Assembly (NCBI RefSeq): GCF_008271295.1
Contig: NZ_VTOY01000014.1
Span: 1-53,963, forward strand
Length of the DNA stretch: 53,963 nt
Direction: 5' to 3'
Source of the DNA: Pseudoselenomonas ruminis
GTDB lineage: Bacteria; Bacillota; Negativicutes; Selenomonadales; Selenomonadaceae
Of this stretch, positions 31,989-39,728 are shown piece after piece; position 1 is the first letter of the stretch; each line of letters starts with the position of its first letter. The notes below the pieces were generated by a model, which saw only the letters and a list, made by a program, of their open reading frames with translations, did no database searches and was not told the origin of the DNA. The translations under genes and the position numbers were made by a program.

Positions 31989-32104
31989 CGTTAAAAATCC
32001 AGCCGTAAAGGTGTACATTTACAATCTAATTGTCATCGCGTTCGTAAATTTTCGATTTTTGAATTTACTGGACGTTCAAAAATATATTAGCCTTTACGGA
32101 AAAA

Positions 32105-32162
32105 CGACCTCACAGAATTGCTTATAAGCCCCATCTGGAAGATTTTGCATATAAAGTATAGC
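32105..32162 (+). repeat. 58-bp split repeat, copy 2
   Basis: Same blocks as copy 1 with two substitutions (TTATAAG for CTATAAG; TATAGC for TATCGC) and an unrelated 18-base centre. A partial inverted relative (ATAATTGCCTGTAAGCG on the minus strand) lies at about 32178-32194. Confidence 0.7.
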
Positions 32163-32199
32163 GTGTACATCTAAAAACGCTTACAGGCAATTATAGGGG

Positions 32200-32346
32200 C
32201 TATGATTTGAATTTTACTATTTCAGACTGATAAATAAGCATAAATCGGTATTTTATGTCCGTTTTGTCAGTCTGAAAATTTCCCCACAATTTAGTGTTGC
32301 TAATGCCGATTATCCACAGTAAAATGTTAATAAAGAATTTTTTCAT
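32200..32346 (-). CDS. Possible small membrane peptide (48 aa)
   Basis: The 48-residue frame starts MKKFFINILLWIIGI, one short hydrophobic segment with a basic start, then a polar tail. GAGGTAGGACTG lies before the ATG. An 11-bp inverted repeat (TTTCAGACTGA at 32220-32230, partner at 32267-32277) lies within it, and so does a DnaA-box-like TTATCCACA (32310-32318). It may be a real small peptide or only part of a non-coding recombination or replication site. Confidence 0.25.
   Translation of the reverse strand: MKKFFINILLWIIGISNTKLWGNFQTDKTDIKYRFMLIYQSEIVKFKS
32310..32318 (+). promoter_or_regulatory. DnaA-box-like sequence
   Basis: TTATCCACA is an exact match to the DnaA box consensus TTATNCACA. 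It stands alone next to AT-rich DNA in the 580-base region before the recombinase. A single box is weak evidence for an origin. Confidence 0.3.
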
Positions 32347-32398
32347 CAGTCCTACCTCGAATATCATAATTATCTGATAACTAAGAAGGAGGCCAGCC

Positions 32399-33403
32399 AT
32401 GCCTGACAACAATTTGATAGTAACAACTAATCAACTGTCCTCGACTTTGGATGTTCAGCAGATTACCCCAGACTATTTTTTAGCCCATTATGCCGAATTC
32501 ATTCCCCGTGTCATCGCCAAAGGGAATCCATCCTCGGATACCATGCGGCACTACTGCAATCAGATTGACTTCTTCATCCGTTGGTGCATTGCCCATGAAA
32601 GGCATCCGCTTGCTTTGAACGAATATCAAATTATGATGTATCGGGAGTTCCTGCTGAACCGGCAGTATAAGCCCGACAGCATCCAAGTCATGTTGGCCTC
32701 CATTCGTGCCTTTTACACGGCAGCGAAGAAAATTGACCTGATAAAGGTCAACCCAGCTGCCGATGTAGAAGCTCCGTCCATCGGCAACAGCACTGACGCC
32801 CTGCTGCACTTCTACTCACCGCAGCAGATGAATGAAGTTGTCCGTGTCTTCGATGCAGATGCGGATGCATTCACCAGAACCAGAAACAAGCTCATCCTTT
32901 ATCTGATGGGCGTCGAGGGTCTGCGAAACATCGAGGTTCATCGGGCTTGCGTGGAGGACATCAACTGGGAAGCCAGTGCCATTATGGTACGAGGTAAGGG
33001 AACCAAGGGCCGGATGGAGCCTATCTACCCCTGCGAGGAAACCTTCGAGCTTATCGAGGAATACCTGAAGGCTATCCCCACCAACCACAAGGTAAAAAAG
33101 GACGGCGTTCTCACGCCGTTGATTCTGTCTTCTTCTAATAGGAACTTTTTGGGCCGTATCTCCCGGAATGGCATCCGGGCCATTATGAATAAAGCTCTGG
33201 AGGCCTGCAACCTGAAACACCCAGGCTACTCCTGCCACGTGTTCAGGCACAGCTGCGGCACCAATCTGTACCAGGAAACCAAGGACCTGCGACTTGTCCA
33301 GGACATTCTTCGGCACCGTGACCCAAAGGTTACGGCCAGGTATGCCCATGTGGCTGACAAGCTATCAAAGAGGTACACATCAAAGCTGGTTCCGCATGAC
33401 TAA
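32399..33403 (+). CDS. Tyrosine recombinase (XerC/D-like integrase or resolvase)
   Basis: 334 residues. N-terminal SAM-like core-binding domain (about 20-115: MRHYCNQIDFFIRWCIAHER, YREFLLNRQYKPDSIQVML); catalytic domain from about 135 with EGLRNIEVHRACVEDI (first Arg), VRGKGTKGR (Lys), HVFRHSCGTNLY (His-x-x-Arg), ILRHRDPKVTARYAHV (His/Arg and the nucleophile Tyr). It could resolve plasmid multimers or integrate an element; the repeats at 31879 and 32105 just upstream are candidate sites. AAGGAGG lies 6 bases before the ATG and a long hairpin follows the stop. Confidence 0.9.
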   Translation: MPDNNLIVTTNQLSSTLDVQQITPDYFLAHYAEFIPRVIAKGNPSSDTMRHYCNQIDFFIRWCIAHERHPLALNEYQIMMYREFLLNRQYKPDSIQVMLASIRAFYTAAKKIDLIKVNPAADVEAPSIGNSTDALLHFYSPQQMNEVVRVFDADADAFTRTRNKLILYLMGVEGLRNIEVHRACVEDINWEASAIMVRGKGTKGRMEPIYPCEETFELIEEYLKAIPTNHKVKKDGVLTPLILSSSNRNFLGRISRNGIRAIMNKALEACNLKHPGYSCHVFRHSCGTNLYQETKDLRLVQDILRHRDPKVTARYAHVADKLSKRYTSKLVPHD

Positions 33404-33442
33404 AGATAAAAGCTGGCTACCATTGGCCAGCTTTTATCTTTA
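33401..33442. terminator. Long bidirectional terminator
   Basis: A perfect 17-bp stem (33401-33417 with 33426-33442, including the recombinase stop codon) around an 8-base loop. Confidence 0.88.
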
Positions 33443-33704
33443 CGTAGTCCAAGAAAGAAACTACGATTGCCCCTTTCTCCTCGTGGCAATCACATGTAAT
33501 AGTCTTCCAGCTCCCCTTTTTCGTAGCAATACTGCAGATATGAAGGCTTTCAACTAGAAAACTTTAGGTATTTCTAGTTGATTATGTACCTAATCTTTTC
33601 TATCTAGGTGTTTCAAACCCTTGGTTTTGCTAAATTTTCCTTTACCTTTACCTAGACGGTGGTTGAAAAAAAATTATGAGGAAAAACTTGCTCCTGTCAT
33701 CGTA
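33443..33704. other. Gene-free spacer with a hairpin
   Basis: No coding frame with a ribosome site. CAACTAGAAA (33551-33560) pairs with TTTCTAGTTG (33571-33580), followed by two further CTAG-containing stretches (near 33606 and 33651). A minus-strand terminator for manA was not found; the function of the hairpin is unclear. Confidence 0.4.
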
Positions 33705-34679
33705 TTAAACCGAGCTTAAGATAAACGCTCCTTTGCCACTCACTTGATACTTCCCTGTTTTTGCCGGTAAAAAGGCCGTTTCGCCTTGCAGCAGTTTTGT
33801 TTTCCCACCTTCAGCGACAATTTCCATTTCACCGCGAATCACAGTCAACGCCTGAAAGGATTCCTCGCCGCATCGCAGGGGGCAGCATCCATTCAGTTCA
33901 AAATGATATGCTGTGAAATATTCACAGGAGGCCAGCAGACTTGCTTTTGCATCCGCAAAGATATTTAATGCAGCCAGCGGCTTTGTGTCTCTGGTGGGAG
34001 GAGCCAGCTTCGTAACCTCCTTGGCTTTCTCTACATGCAGTTCCCGTGGCTTTCCATCCTTGCCTACTCTTCCATAATCATAAATGCGATAGGTGGTGTT
34101 GGAATTCTGCTGGATTTCACAAATTAAAATTCCTTTGCCAATGGCATGGAGCGTACCTGCTTCAATAAAGAAGACATCTCCTTTTTTCACCGGCACCTGA
34201 TTGCAGACTTCCAGCAAGGTATTGTCGGCAATGCGGCGGGCAAATTCATCAGGGGTAATTTCCTGCTTGAATCCATACAGCAAGCTTGCCCCCGGTTCGC
34301 AGTCCACGATGTACCACATTTCTGTCTTGCCGTATTCGCCCTCTACACGCAGGGCATAGTCATTATCAGGATGAACCTGTACAGAAAGATTGTCCCTGGC
34401 ATCAATAAGTTTGATTAGCAGGGGGAAGTAGGAAAACTTTTCCGCATTCCTGCCCAAGACATCTTTGCCCTGCTCCTGGATAAATTCTGCCAAGGTCTTG
34501 CCTTTAGCCTCGCCATTTTCAATCATGCTCAGCCCGGCCTGATGACAGGATAATTCCCAGCTTTCGGCTACCTTGTCCAAATCGGTTTCCTTATGATATT
34601 CATGTTTCAGCCGTGTCCCTCCCCAAAGATAATCTTTGAGGGGGGCTTTTAGCTTCAAGGGATAAAACACCCTAATCAC
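33705..34679 (-). CDS. manA: Mannose-6-phosphate isomerase, class I
   Basis: Zinc enzyme that converts mannose 6-phosphate to fructose 6-phosphate, feeding glycolysis. It has YLWGGTRL near the start, the zinc ligands in QVHPDNDYA and KTEMWYI, and FIEAGTLHAIG with the third ligand. At 324 residues it matches the short Firmicute ManA type. It is the last gene of the mannan operon, 21 bases after the GH26 gene, and completes the pathway from the phosphorylated sugar released by the GH1 enzyme. Confidence 0.93.
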   Translation of the reverse strand: MIRVFYPLKLKAPLKDYLWGGTRLKHEYHKETDLDKVAESWELSCHQAGLSMIENGEAKGKTLAEFIQEQGKDVLGRNAEKFSYFPLLIKLIDARDNLSVQVHPDNDYALRVEGEYGKTEMWYIVDCEPGASLLYGFKQEITPDEFARRIADNTLLEVCNQVPVKKGDVFFIEAGTLHAIGKGILICEIQQNSNTTYRIYDYGRVGKDGKPRELHVEKAKEVTKLAPPTRDTKPLAALNIFADAKASLLASCEYFTAYHFELNGCCPLRCGEESFQALTVIRGEMEIVAEGGKTKLLQGETAFLPAKTGKYQVSGKGAFILSSV

Positions 34680-34700
34680 TCCATTTCCCTAGAAAAATTT

Positions 34701-36032
34701 TTACCTGCCCAACGGACGGTAATCAACCAGACCATCGGCGAACAGGCTTGTGTCCTCATTGTAGAAGTTGACAAAATCATTCACCATTTCATGCCCCTTA
34801 GTTTTGCTGACCATATAGGGAGCAAAGAAATTGTGCGGCAGCTTTTCAAAATTTGACCAGGTCATGAAGTAAGCGGCCTGATGTTTGGCACAGATAGCGG
34901 ACACTTTGCTGAACCATTGCTTGTCTTTATTGCCTGTTATGGCCAGACTGCCGCCCTGACGAACACCTGCCTCTGTAAGAGCGAGGACTTTTCCATGCTT
35001 TTCTGCCAATCCCTGAATGAGCTCCAGGGACTTGTCGAGATTCAAATAATAGCTTCCCGTCTGGTCATCATCATAGGTATCTATGCCGTAAATGTCAACC
35101 CATGCATCACCGGGATAATGGGTGAAGTATTCCTGTTCATTCTGGAAGGGTCCATTAGGGGAATAGGCATACAAGAAATTATGTACGCCCTTTTGGTCAC
35201 GCAAATAAGTTACCGTATACTCCCACAGCTTTTGGAAATCCTTTGCGGATGTGGATTTTACGCCCCACCAAAACCAGTAACCGTTATGTTCATGCAAAGG
35301 CCGGAAAATGACGGGAATGCCTTTTTCCTGCATACGCAAGCCATAATCTGCCACCAAATCAAGATACTGATTGTAAACGCTGTTAAGGTTCCCACCCGGC
35401 AGGATGCGGTGGGCAACATTGCCTTCCAGAATATGGGGTGAGTAGGAGCTGTAATCCACTTCTCCTGTCACAGCAGCTTTCCTGGCTACCCGGTCAAAGT
35501 TTGGCAGGTGCATGGACAGGGTGATGATGCTGCCCTCCTCAGCAGCCTTGGCGGTTTTTTCTGCCATGCGTTCCACATAGCGGATTCCCATATTCCAATC
35601 GGAATCGTCAAGCCGCAATTCATCCCCGGTAAAGGAAAGGCTGTCAAAGCCCACCACACCGGCCAGAGCACCGGTTACATCCTTCGTATCTGATTCCGAG
35701 CCATTTTCAGGGCGAAACATTTTATGATGTACATCGTTTTCGTGCCCGTAAATAACCTGGCCGCTCTTGCCCACAGCATGCAAATAGCGGTACAAGGCAA
35801 CTGCTTCCGATGTGGCCTTTGCATCTACGGGATGCAAATCCTGATTGACATATGGGGCAAGCCTGGTCAAAGTTGCCGCCTCCTTGGCGGCCTTTTCGGC
35901 ATCAGGTCGGACAGTTTTTTCTATATAGGCAGAATCATTGGCATCGGTCAGCGGATTGGCCAGCACGCCAACTGGTGCCATGGCCAGCAAGCCACAGACC
36001 GCACTTATGAGTATACGGGATTTTTTCATCAT
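34701..36032 (-). CDS. Secreted GH26 beta-mannanase
   Basis: Endo-acting glycoside hydrolase of family 26, most likely a beta-1,4-mannanase. A signal peptide (MKKSRILISAVCGLLAMAP, ending VLA-NP) exports it. Catalytic residues by family pattern: acid/base Glu248 in RPLHEHNGYWFWWG and nucleophile Glu354 in LTEAG; YAYSPNGPF and DIYGIDTYDDD line the cleft. At 443 residues it is a single-domain enzyme without a binding module. GGGGAGGTAATTGA precedes two adjacent ATGs (36032 and 36029). Its place in one operon with PTS, GH1 and manA supports mannan as substrate. Confidence 0.9.
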   Translation of the reverse strand: MMKKSRILISAVCGLLAMAPVGVLANPLTDANDSAYIEKTVRPDAEKAAKEAATLTRLAPYVNQDLHPVDAKATSEAVALYRYLHAVGKSGQVIYGHENDVHHKMFRPENGSESDTKDVTGALAGVVGFDSLSFTGDELRLDDSDWNMGIRYVERMAEKTAKAAEEGSIITLSMHLPNFDRVARKAAVTGEVDYSSYSPHILEGNVAHRILPGGNLNSVYNQYLDLVADYGLRMQEKGIPVIFRPLHEHNGYWFWWGVKSTSAKDFQKLWEYTVTYLRDQKGVHNFLYAYSPNGPFQNEQEYFTHYPGDAWVDIYGIDTYDDDQTGSYYLNLDKSLELIQGLAEKHGKVLALTEAGVRQGGSLAITGNKDKQWFSKVSAICAKHQAAYFMTWSNFEKLPHNFFAPYMVSKTKGHEMVNDFVNFYNEDTSLFADGLVDYRPLGR

Positions 36033-36056
36033 TCAATTACCTCCCCAAGCTTGTTA

Positions 36057-37448
36057 TCAAAAACCATTGTTCTGGCTGACTTCCTTCATCCAATAGCCTG
36101 ATTTCTTGATTGTTTTCTGCTGGTTGCTCAAGTCCACGGCGATGAATCCGTATCTGTTCTTATAGGCATTTTTCCATGACCAGCAGTCGATGGGCGTCCA
36201 CATATGGAAGCCGAAACAGTTTGACCCTTCCGCAATGGCCTTATGCAGGCAGGCAAGATGTTCTTTCAGGAAATCTATACGGTAATCATCCTCGATATAG
36301 CCGTCCCTGTTGCGGAATTTTTCCTCGCCTTCCACGCCCATGCCATTTTCGGCCACATACCAGGGAATATTGCCACACTTGTCACGCACCTCTATGGCGA
36401 TGTCATAAATGGCCTGCGGATAGATTTCCCAGCCACGATAGGGATTCATCCTTGCCCCGGGCATTTCATATTCCTCAAAATGCTTTTCCGGCAGCCAGCC
36501 CCGGGATTCATCAAAGGCATTTTCCCTGGCCTTTGCCCGGAATGGATGGTAGTAATTGATACCGAGAAAATCGACGGTGTTTTCCTTGATGATGGCCAGT
36601 TCCTCCGGCGTTGAGTCCCAAAGCACGCCATCTTCTTTCAGGACATCTGTCAGCGACTGGGGGAATACACCTTTGACCGCCGGATAGAGAAAGGCATTGT
36701 TCTTGAAGTCTTCCGCAAAAGCAGCCGCCTTGATATCTGCTTCATCCTGGGAACGAGGGTAGGCCGGTGTCAAATTCAGCACAATACCGATTCGCCCGCC
36801 CTGCTTTGCACAAGAAGAACGATGAAATGCCTCAATGACCTTTGCCGAGGCCAGGTTCAGATTGTATATTACCTGACAGGCCTTTTTGCCATCCACCACA
36901 TTTGGATAGTGGAACTGATAGAGATATTCGCCTTCCGCTACGACCATGGGCTCATTAAAGGTTATCCAGTCCTTGACCTGCCCGCCGAAAAGCTCAAAAC
37001 ACTTTTGGGCAAAAATGACGAACAGCTCCACGACCTCTTTGGATTCCCAGCCGCCATATTTTTCATAAAGCTCAACGGGCAAATCGAAATGATGCAGGTT
37101 GATAACCGGGCGTATCCCCTGCCGCAGGAACTCTTCAATCACCTTACGATAAAATTCTGCCGCCTCCGGCTCCACAGTTCCTGCCTCGAAGTCCTTCATC
37201 AGGCGTGTCCACTGAATAGATGTGCGGACACTGTTCAAGCCCACCTCTTTCATAAACGCAATATCCTGAACATAGTCATTGTAAAAATTCGAGGCAACAT
37301 TGGGGCCTACACGGTCAAAAAACGCCTCCGGCTCTATATCATACCAATGGTCAAAAACGCTCTTATGTACTTTATGGAAGCGTCCTTCTGACTGGGGGCC
37401 TGAAGTAGCCGCTCCCCACCAGAAATTATCCGGGAATTTATACTGCAT
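36057..37448 (-). CDS. GH1 glycosidase, probably 6-phospho-beta-mannosidase/glucosidase
   Basis: Retaining beta-glycosidase of family 1: acid/base Glu166 in TFNEP and nucleophile Glu367 in VAENG; WGAATSGPQSEG and WTRLMKD are also conserved. No signal peptide, so cytoplasmic. Because it sits between PTS genes and the mannanase and manA, its substrate is probably a disaccharide 6-phosphate such as beta-mannobiose or cellobiose phosphate. The phosphate-binding residues could not be confirmed by eye, so specificity remains inference. It begins 11 bases after the IIA gene and is followed 25 bases on by GH26. Confidence 0.88.
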   Translation of the reverse strand: MQYKFPDNFWWGAATSGPQSEGRFHKVHKSVFDHWYDIEPEAFFDRVGPNVASNFYNDYVQDIAFMKEVGLNSVRTSIQWTRLMKDFEAGTVEPEAAEFYRKVIEEFLRQGIRPVINLHHFDLPVELYEKYGGWESKEVVELFVIFAQKCFELFGGQVKDWITFNEPMVVAEGEYLYQFHYPNVVDGKKACQVIYNLNLASAKVIEAFHRSSCAKQGGRIGIVLNLTPAYPRSQDEADIKAAAFAEDFKNNAFLYPAVKGVFPQSLTDVLKEDGVLWDSTPEELAIIKENTVDFLGINYYHPFRAKARENAFDESRGWLPEKHFEEYEMPGARMNPYRGWEIYPQAIYDIAIEVRDKCGNIPWYVAENGMGVEGEEKFRNRDGYIEDDYRIDFLKEHLACLHKAIAEGSNCFGFHMWTPIDCWSWKNAYKNRYGFIAVDLSNQQKTIKKSGYWMKEVSQNNGF

Positions 37449-37458
37449 ATTCGGTCTC

Positions 37459-37776
37459 CTATTTCCTTAACGTTTCATACATTTCTACCATCAGCTGGGC
37501 CATATCCCGCACAGCCAGGGCAGTCATAAAATGGTCCTGTGCATGGATAAGCAAAATGGACTTTTCCACCGGCTCACCGTCACACTCTGCCGACATCATA
37601 GCCGTCTGTATGTCATGAGCCTCGCCAATTTCCTTGCCAGCCTCCTTAAGCTTCTCCTTGGCTGCCTCTGCATCCCCGCCTCCCAGCAAATCACGGACGG
37701 CCTCAATGGCCATGGAGCGTCCCGTACCGGAATGGAGGATGAGCTGCATGGACTGTTCTACTGTTTTTTCATTCAT
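37459..37776 (-). CDS. PTS lactose/cellobiose-family IIA component
   Basis: 105-residue phosphocarrier. The active-site His lies in LLIHAQDHFMTA, the family signature, and the rest is the usual three-helix bundle (EAAKEKLKEAGKEIGEAHDI). It passes phosphate from HPr to the IIB protein of this operon. The ATG at 37776 (MNEKTVEQ) fits family length; a longer in-frame start at 37845 would add 23 atypical residues and overlap the IIC gene. Gene order is IIB-IIC-IIA, then GH1. Confidence 0.9.
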   Translation of the reverse strand: MNEKTVEQSMQLILHSGTGRSMAIEAVRDLLGGGDAEAAKEKLKEAGKEIGEAHDIQTAMMSAECDGEPVEKSILLIHAQDHFMTALAVRDMAQLMVEMYETLRK

Positions 37777-37825
37777 TGTAATCACTTGCCTTTTCTGAAT
37801 TTTCTTTACATGCTGAAGGAACTTT

Positions 37826-39160
37826 TCATTCCTCAGTATCTTCATCCTTCATCTTGTTGGCTGCCATAACAAAGGGAGCGTAGATGACAATATCCACTAC
37901 AAGCCAGACAATCTGCAAAAGACCGCCCATAACAGAGCCAGTCCCTATCATGCCGCCGAAGAACATGGGCATTGTCCAGGGAACCACGTACTTAAAGACA
38001 GGCACCAGCCCCGTGGCGATAGCCAGCCAGCCGATAACCGTATTGGCCAGAGGAGCCAGAATATAAGGAACCAGCAATATGGGATTCAGCACAATGGGCA
38101 GGCCAAAAGCAATCGGCTCCTGAATGTTGAACAGCATAGCAGGGAAGCCCAGCTTGGCCACGGCCCGCCAACTGTCACGCTTGGAGAAGAGGAAAATGGC
38201 AATCAAAAGGCCCATGATGTGCATAAGGCCGGCCTCAAAGAATCCATTGCTGAAAATATAGGAAGCATCCCCGGCCTGATTGGCGAGCTGGGCCGGCATA
38301 TATACCATATTCTGAATAGCTGCCGTCACATTATGGCCATGAATGCCAAACCACCAGAAGAACCAGACAATAGCCTGATAGAGGATAGAAAAGCCGATTC
38401 CCTGGGAAAAGCCCATCAGCGGTGCCTGAATAATGGCATAGATAATGTCATTCAGAGCCGTTTTGCCAAAAAATTCCGCATGAGCAAAGAGAGTAGCCAA
38501 TATCGTAAAGGAAAACAGGGTGATAAATACAGGTACCAGAACGGCAAATGACTTGGAAACTGCCGGTGGCACTGTATCCGGCATCTTGATGCGGATTTTC
38601 TCATTTTGGGAAAGCTTCACAAACAGCCAGGAAGCTGCCGTTGCCACGATGATGGAAGTCAATACGCCTTTGTTGCCAAAATAATCCAGGCTGAAAGCAC
38701 CGATAGTATCTCCGGCCTTGCCTACAACCTGCTGCGGGGTCATGATGATAAAGGCACCCATGGCCGTCAGGGCCGTGGCAAACTTGTCACCGCCCCATAT
38801 TCCCCCCAAGCGATAGGAGAAGGCTGCCACCAGCAAAAACGAAAAGATGCCAAAACCTACTGTAACTACATTATTGCAAAGTCCCTGCATAATCTGCATG
38901 GCAGCCACAAAACGGGAAGCTTTGTAGGCATCGCCGGAAAGCCCTGTTATGGCCTGGCCAAGATTCATGCCATTCTCACCCATAATAGTGCCCCAAGGGT
39001 CAAGCACCACCCATTCAATAATGCCAAAAAAAGAGCCTACAATAATAAAAGGCAACAACATGGAAAACGCATCACGCATGGCCAAAAGATACTTATTGCT
39101 GGAAATTTTGCCCGCCAGAGGCATCATGACCTGCTCAAATTTGGAAATAACCGAACTCAC
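37826..39160 (-). CDS. PTS cellobiose-family IIC permease
   Basis: Sugar-transporting membrane subunit of about 444 residues with eight to ten hydrophobic segments (AFSMLLPFIIVGSFFGIIEW, AIVWFFWWFGIHGHNVTAA). FFWWFGIHG and the later NIQEPIAFGLPIVLNP are signatures of the lactose/cellobiose IIC family, the latter probably in the substrate site. The start is taken as GTG at 39160, as AGGAGGGAG lies 5-6 bases upstream; an ATG at 39181 lies before that ribosome site. It takes up and phosphorylates an oligosaccharide with IIA and IIB. Confidence 0.9.
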   Translation of the reverse strand: MSSVISKFEQVMMPLAGKISSNKYLLAMRDAFSMLLPFIIVGSFFGIIEWVVLDPWGTIMGENGMNLGQAITGLSGDAYKASRFVAAMQIMQGLCNNVVTVGFGIFSFLLVAAFSYRLGGIWGGDKFATALTAMGAFIIMTPQQVVGKAGDTIGAFSLDYFGNKGVLTSIIVATAASWLFVKLSQNEKIRIKMPDTVPPAVSKSFAVLVPVFITLFSFTILATLFAHAEFFGKTALNDIIYAIIQAPLMGFSQGIGFSILYQAIVWFFWWFGIHGHNVTAAIQNMVYMPAQLANQAGDASYIFSNGFFEAGLMHIMGLLIAIFLFSKRDSWRAVAKLGFPAMLFNIQEPIAFGLPIVLNPILLVPYILAPLANTVIGWLAIATGLVPVFKYVVPWTMPMFFGGMIGTGSVMGGLLQIVWLVVDIVIYAPFVMAANKMKDEDTEE

Positions 39161-39196
39161 TATTTCTCCCTCCTGAAACACACACCATTTTTAAGC

Positions 39197-39229
39197 AGGG
39201 AGATGTGCACACGACTGTGCCATCTCCCT
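39197..39229 (-). other. Intergenic hairpin between IIB and IIC genes
   Basis: AGGGAGATG pairs with CATCTCCCT, with an inner GCACA/TGTGC stem and a GTCG loop. No T-run follows. It probably stabilises or separates the mRNA segments so IIB and IIC levels differ. Confidence 0.5.
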
Positions 39230-39237
39230 TTTCATCC

Positions 39238-39543
39238 TCAGCCCTCGGAAAGCTTCAATGCCTTTTCCAGCACCTTGTCACCCCGAATCATGCCATAATC
39301 CCGCATGTCAATGACATCCACAGGGCATTTGCCGCCGACAACCTTCTTTACATCCTCCACCATGTGGCGAATCTGGGGGCCAAGCAGCACTACATCGGCT
39401 GTATCCACCCGTTCATCCAGCACCTCAACGGAAAATGCTTCTATATTGGTATCTGCAAGTCCCTTTTTCTCTGCTGCCTCCTGCATCTTCTTTACCAATA
39501 TGGATGTAGACATCCCGGCATTGCACACCAAATAAATGTTCAT
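39238..39543 (-). CDS. PTS lactose/cellobiose-family IIB component
   Basis: 101-residue cytoplasmic phosphocarrier. Cys7 in VCNAGMSTS is the phosphorylated residue of the family; LLGPQIRH is another family block. First gene of the minus-strand mannan operon, with a good promoter 44-73 bases upstream. GAGAGGAGCAG precedes the ATG. It transfers phosphate to the sugar bound by IIC. Confidence 0.93.
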   Translation of the reverse strand: MNIYLVCNAGMSTSILVKKMQEAAEKKGLADTNIEAFSVEVLDERVDTADVVLLGPQIRHMVEDVKKVVGGKCPVDVIDMRDYGMIRGDKVLEKALKLSEG

Positions 39544-39586
39544 GATTCTGCTCCTCTCTCAGATTGACATAACTTATCATGACATC

Positions 39587-39619
39587 ATTTTAATATATGA
39601 CTATTCTTTTTGTCAATAA
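39587..39619 (-). promoter_or_regulatory. Promoter of the mannan operon with GntR-site candidate
   Basis: On the minus strand TTGACA (39616-39611), an 18-base spacer and TAAAAT (39592-39587). On the plus strand the overlapping segment 39597-39619 reads ATG-nn-TATTCTTTTTGT-nn-ATAA, the same 23-base pattern found in the gntR promoter at 41245-41267. Confidence 0.65.
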
Positions 39620-39653
39620 AAACATTCAAAAATAAAATAAATATTTTTTTATA

Positions 39654-39682
39654 TTGACAAACACTATCTCTTTACTTTATCC
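39654..39682 (+). promoter_or_regulatory. Promoter candidate for the OmpM-like gene
   Basis: Perfect TTGACA at 39654-39659 and a weak -10 (TTTATC at 39676-39681, spacing 16). It is divergent from the PTS promoter, in a very AT-rich stretch of about 110 bases. Confidence 0.5.
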
Positions 39683-39728
39683 TTTTACCTAGGACGTCCA
39701 AAAAATTTAGAGAATTGGAGGAACTAAA

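Noticed and set aside
31822-32127. 101-residue plus-strand frame before the recombinase
   Set aside because: It crosses an intrinsic terminator and the split repeats and has no ribosome site or recognisable composition.
31879-32162. Possible CRISPR array
   Set aside because: Only two copies, 226 bases apart, and the conserved part is split into two blocks. No cas genes are in the window.
36057-37448. Firm 6-phospho-glycosidase assignment for the GH1 enzyme
   Set aside because: The phosphate-binding residue pattern near the C-terminus could not be matched with certainty by eye. Specificity is left as inference from PTS context.
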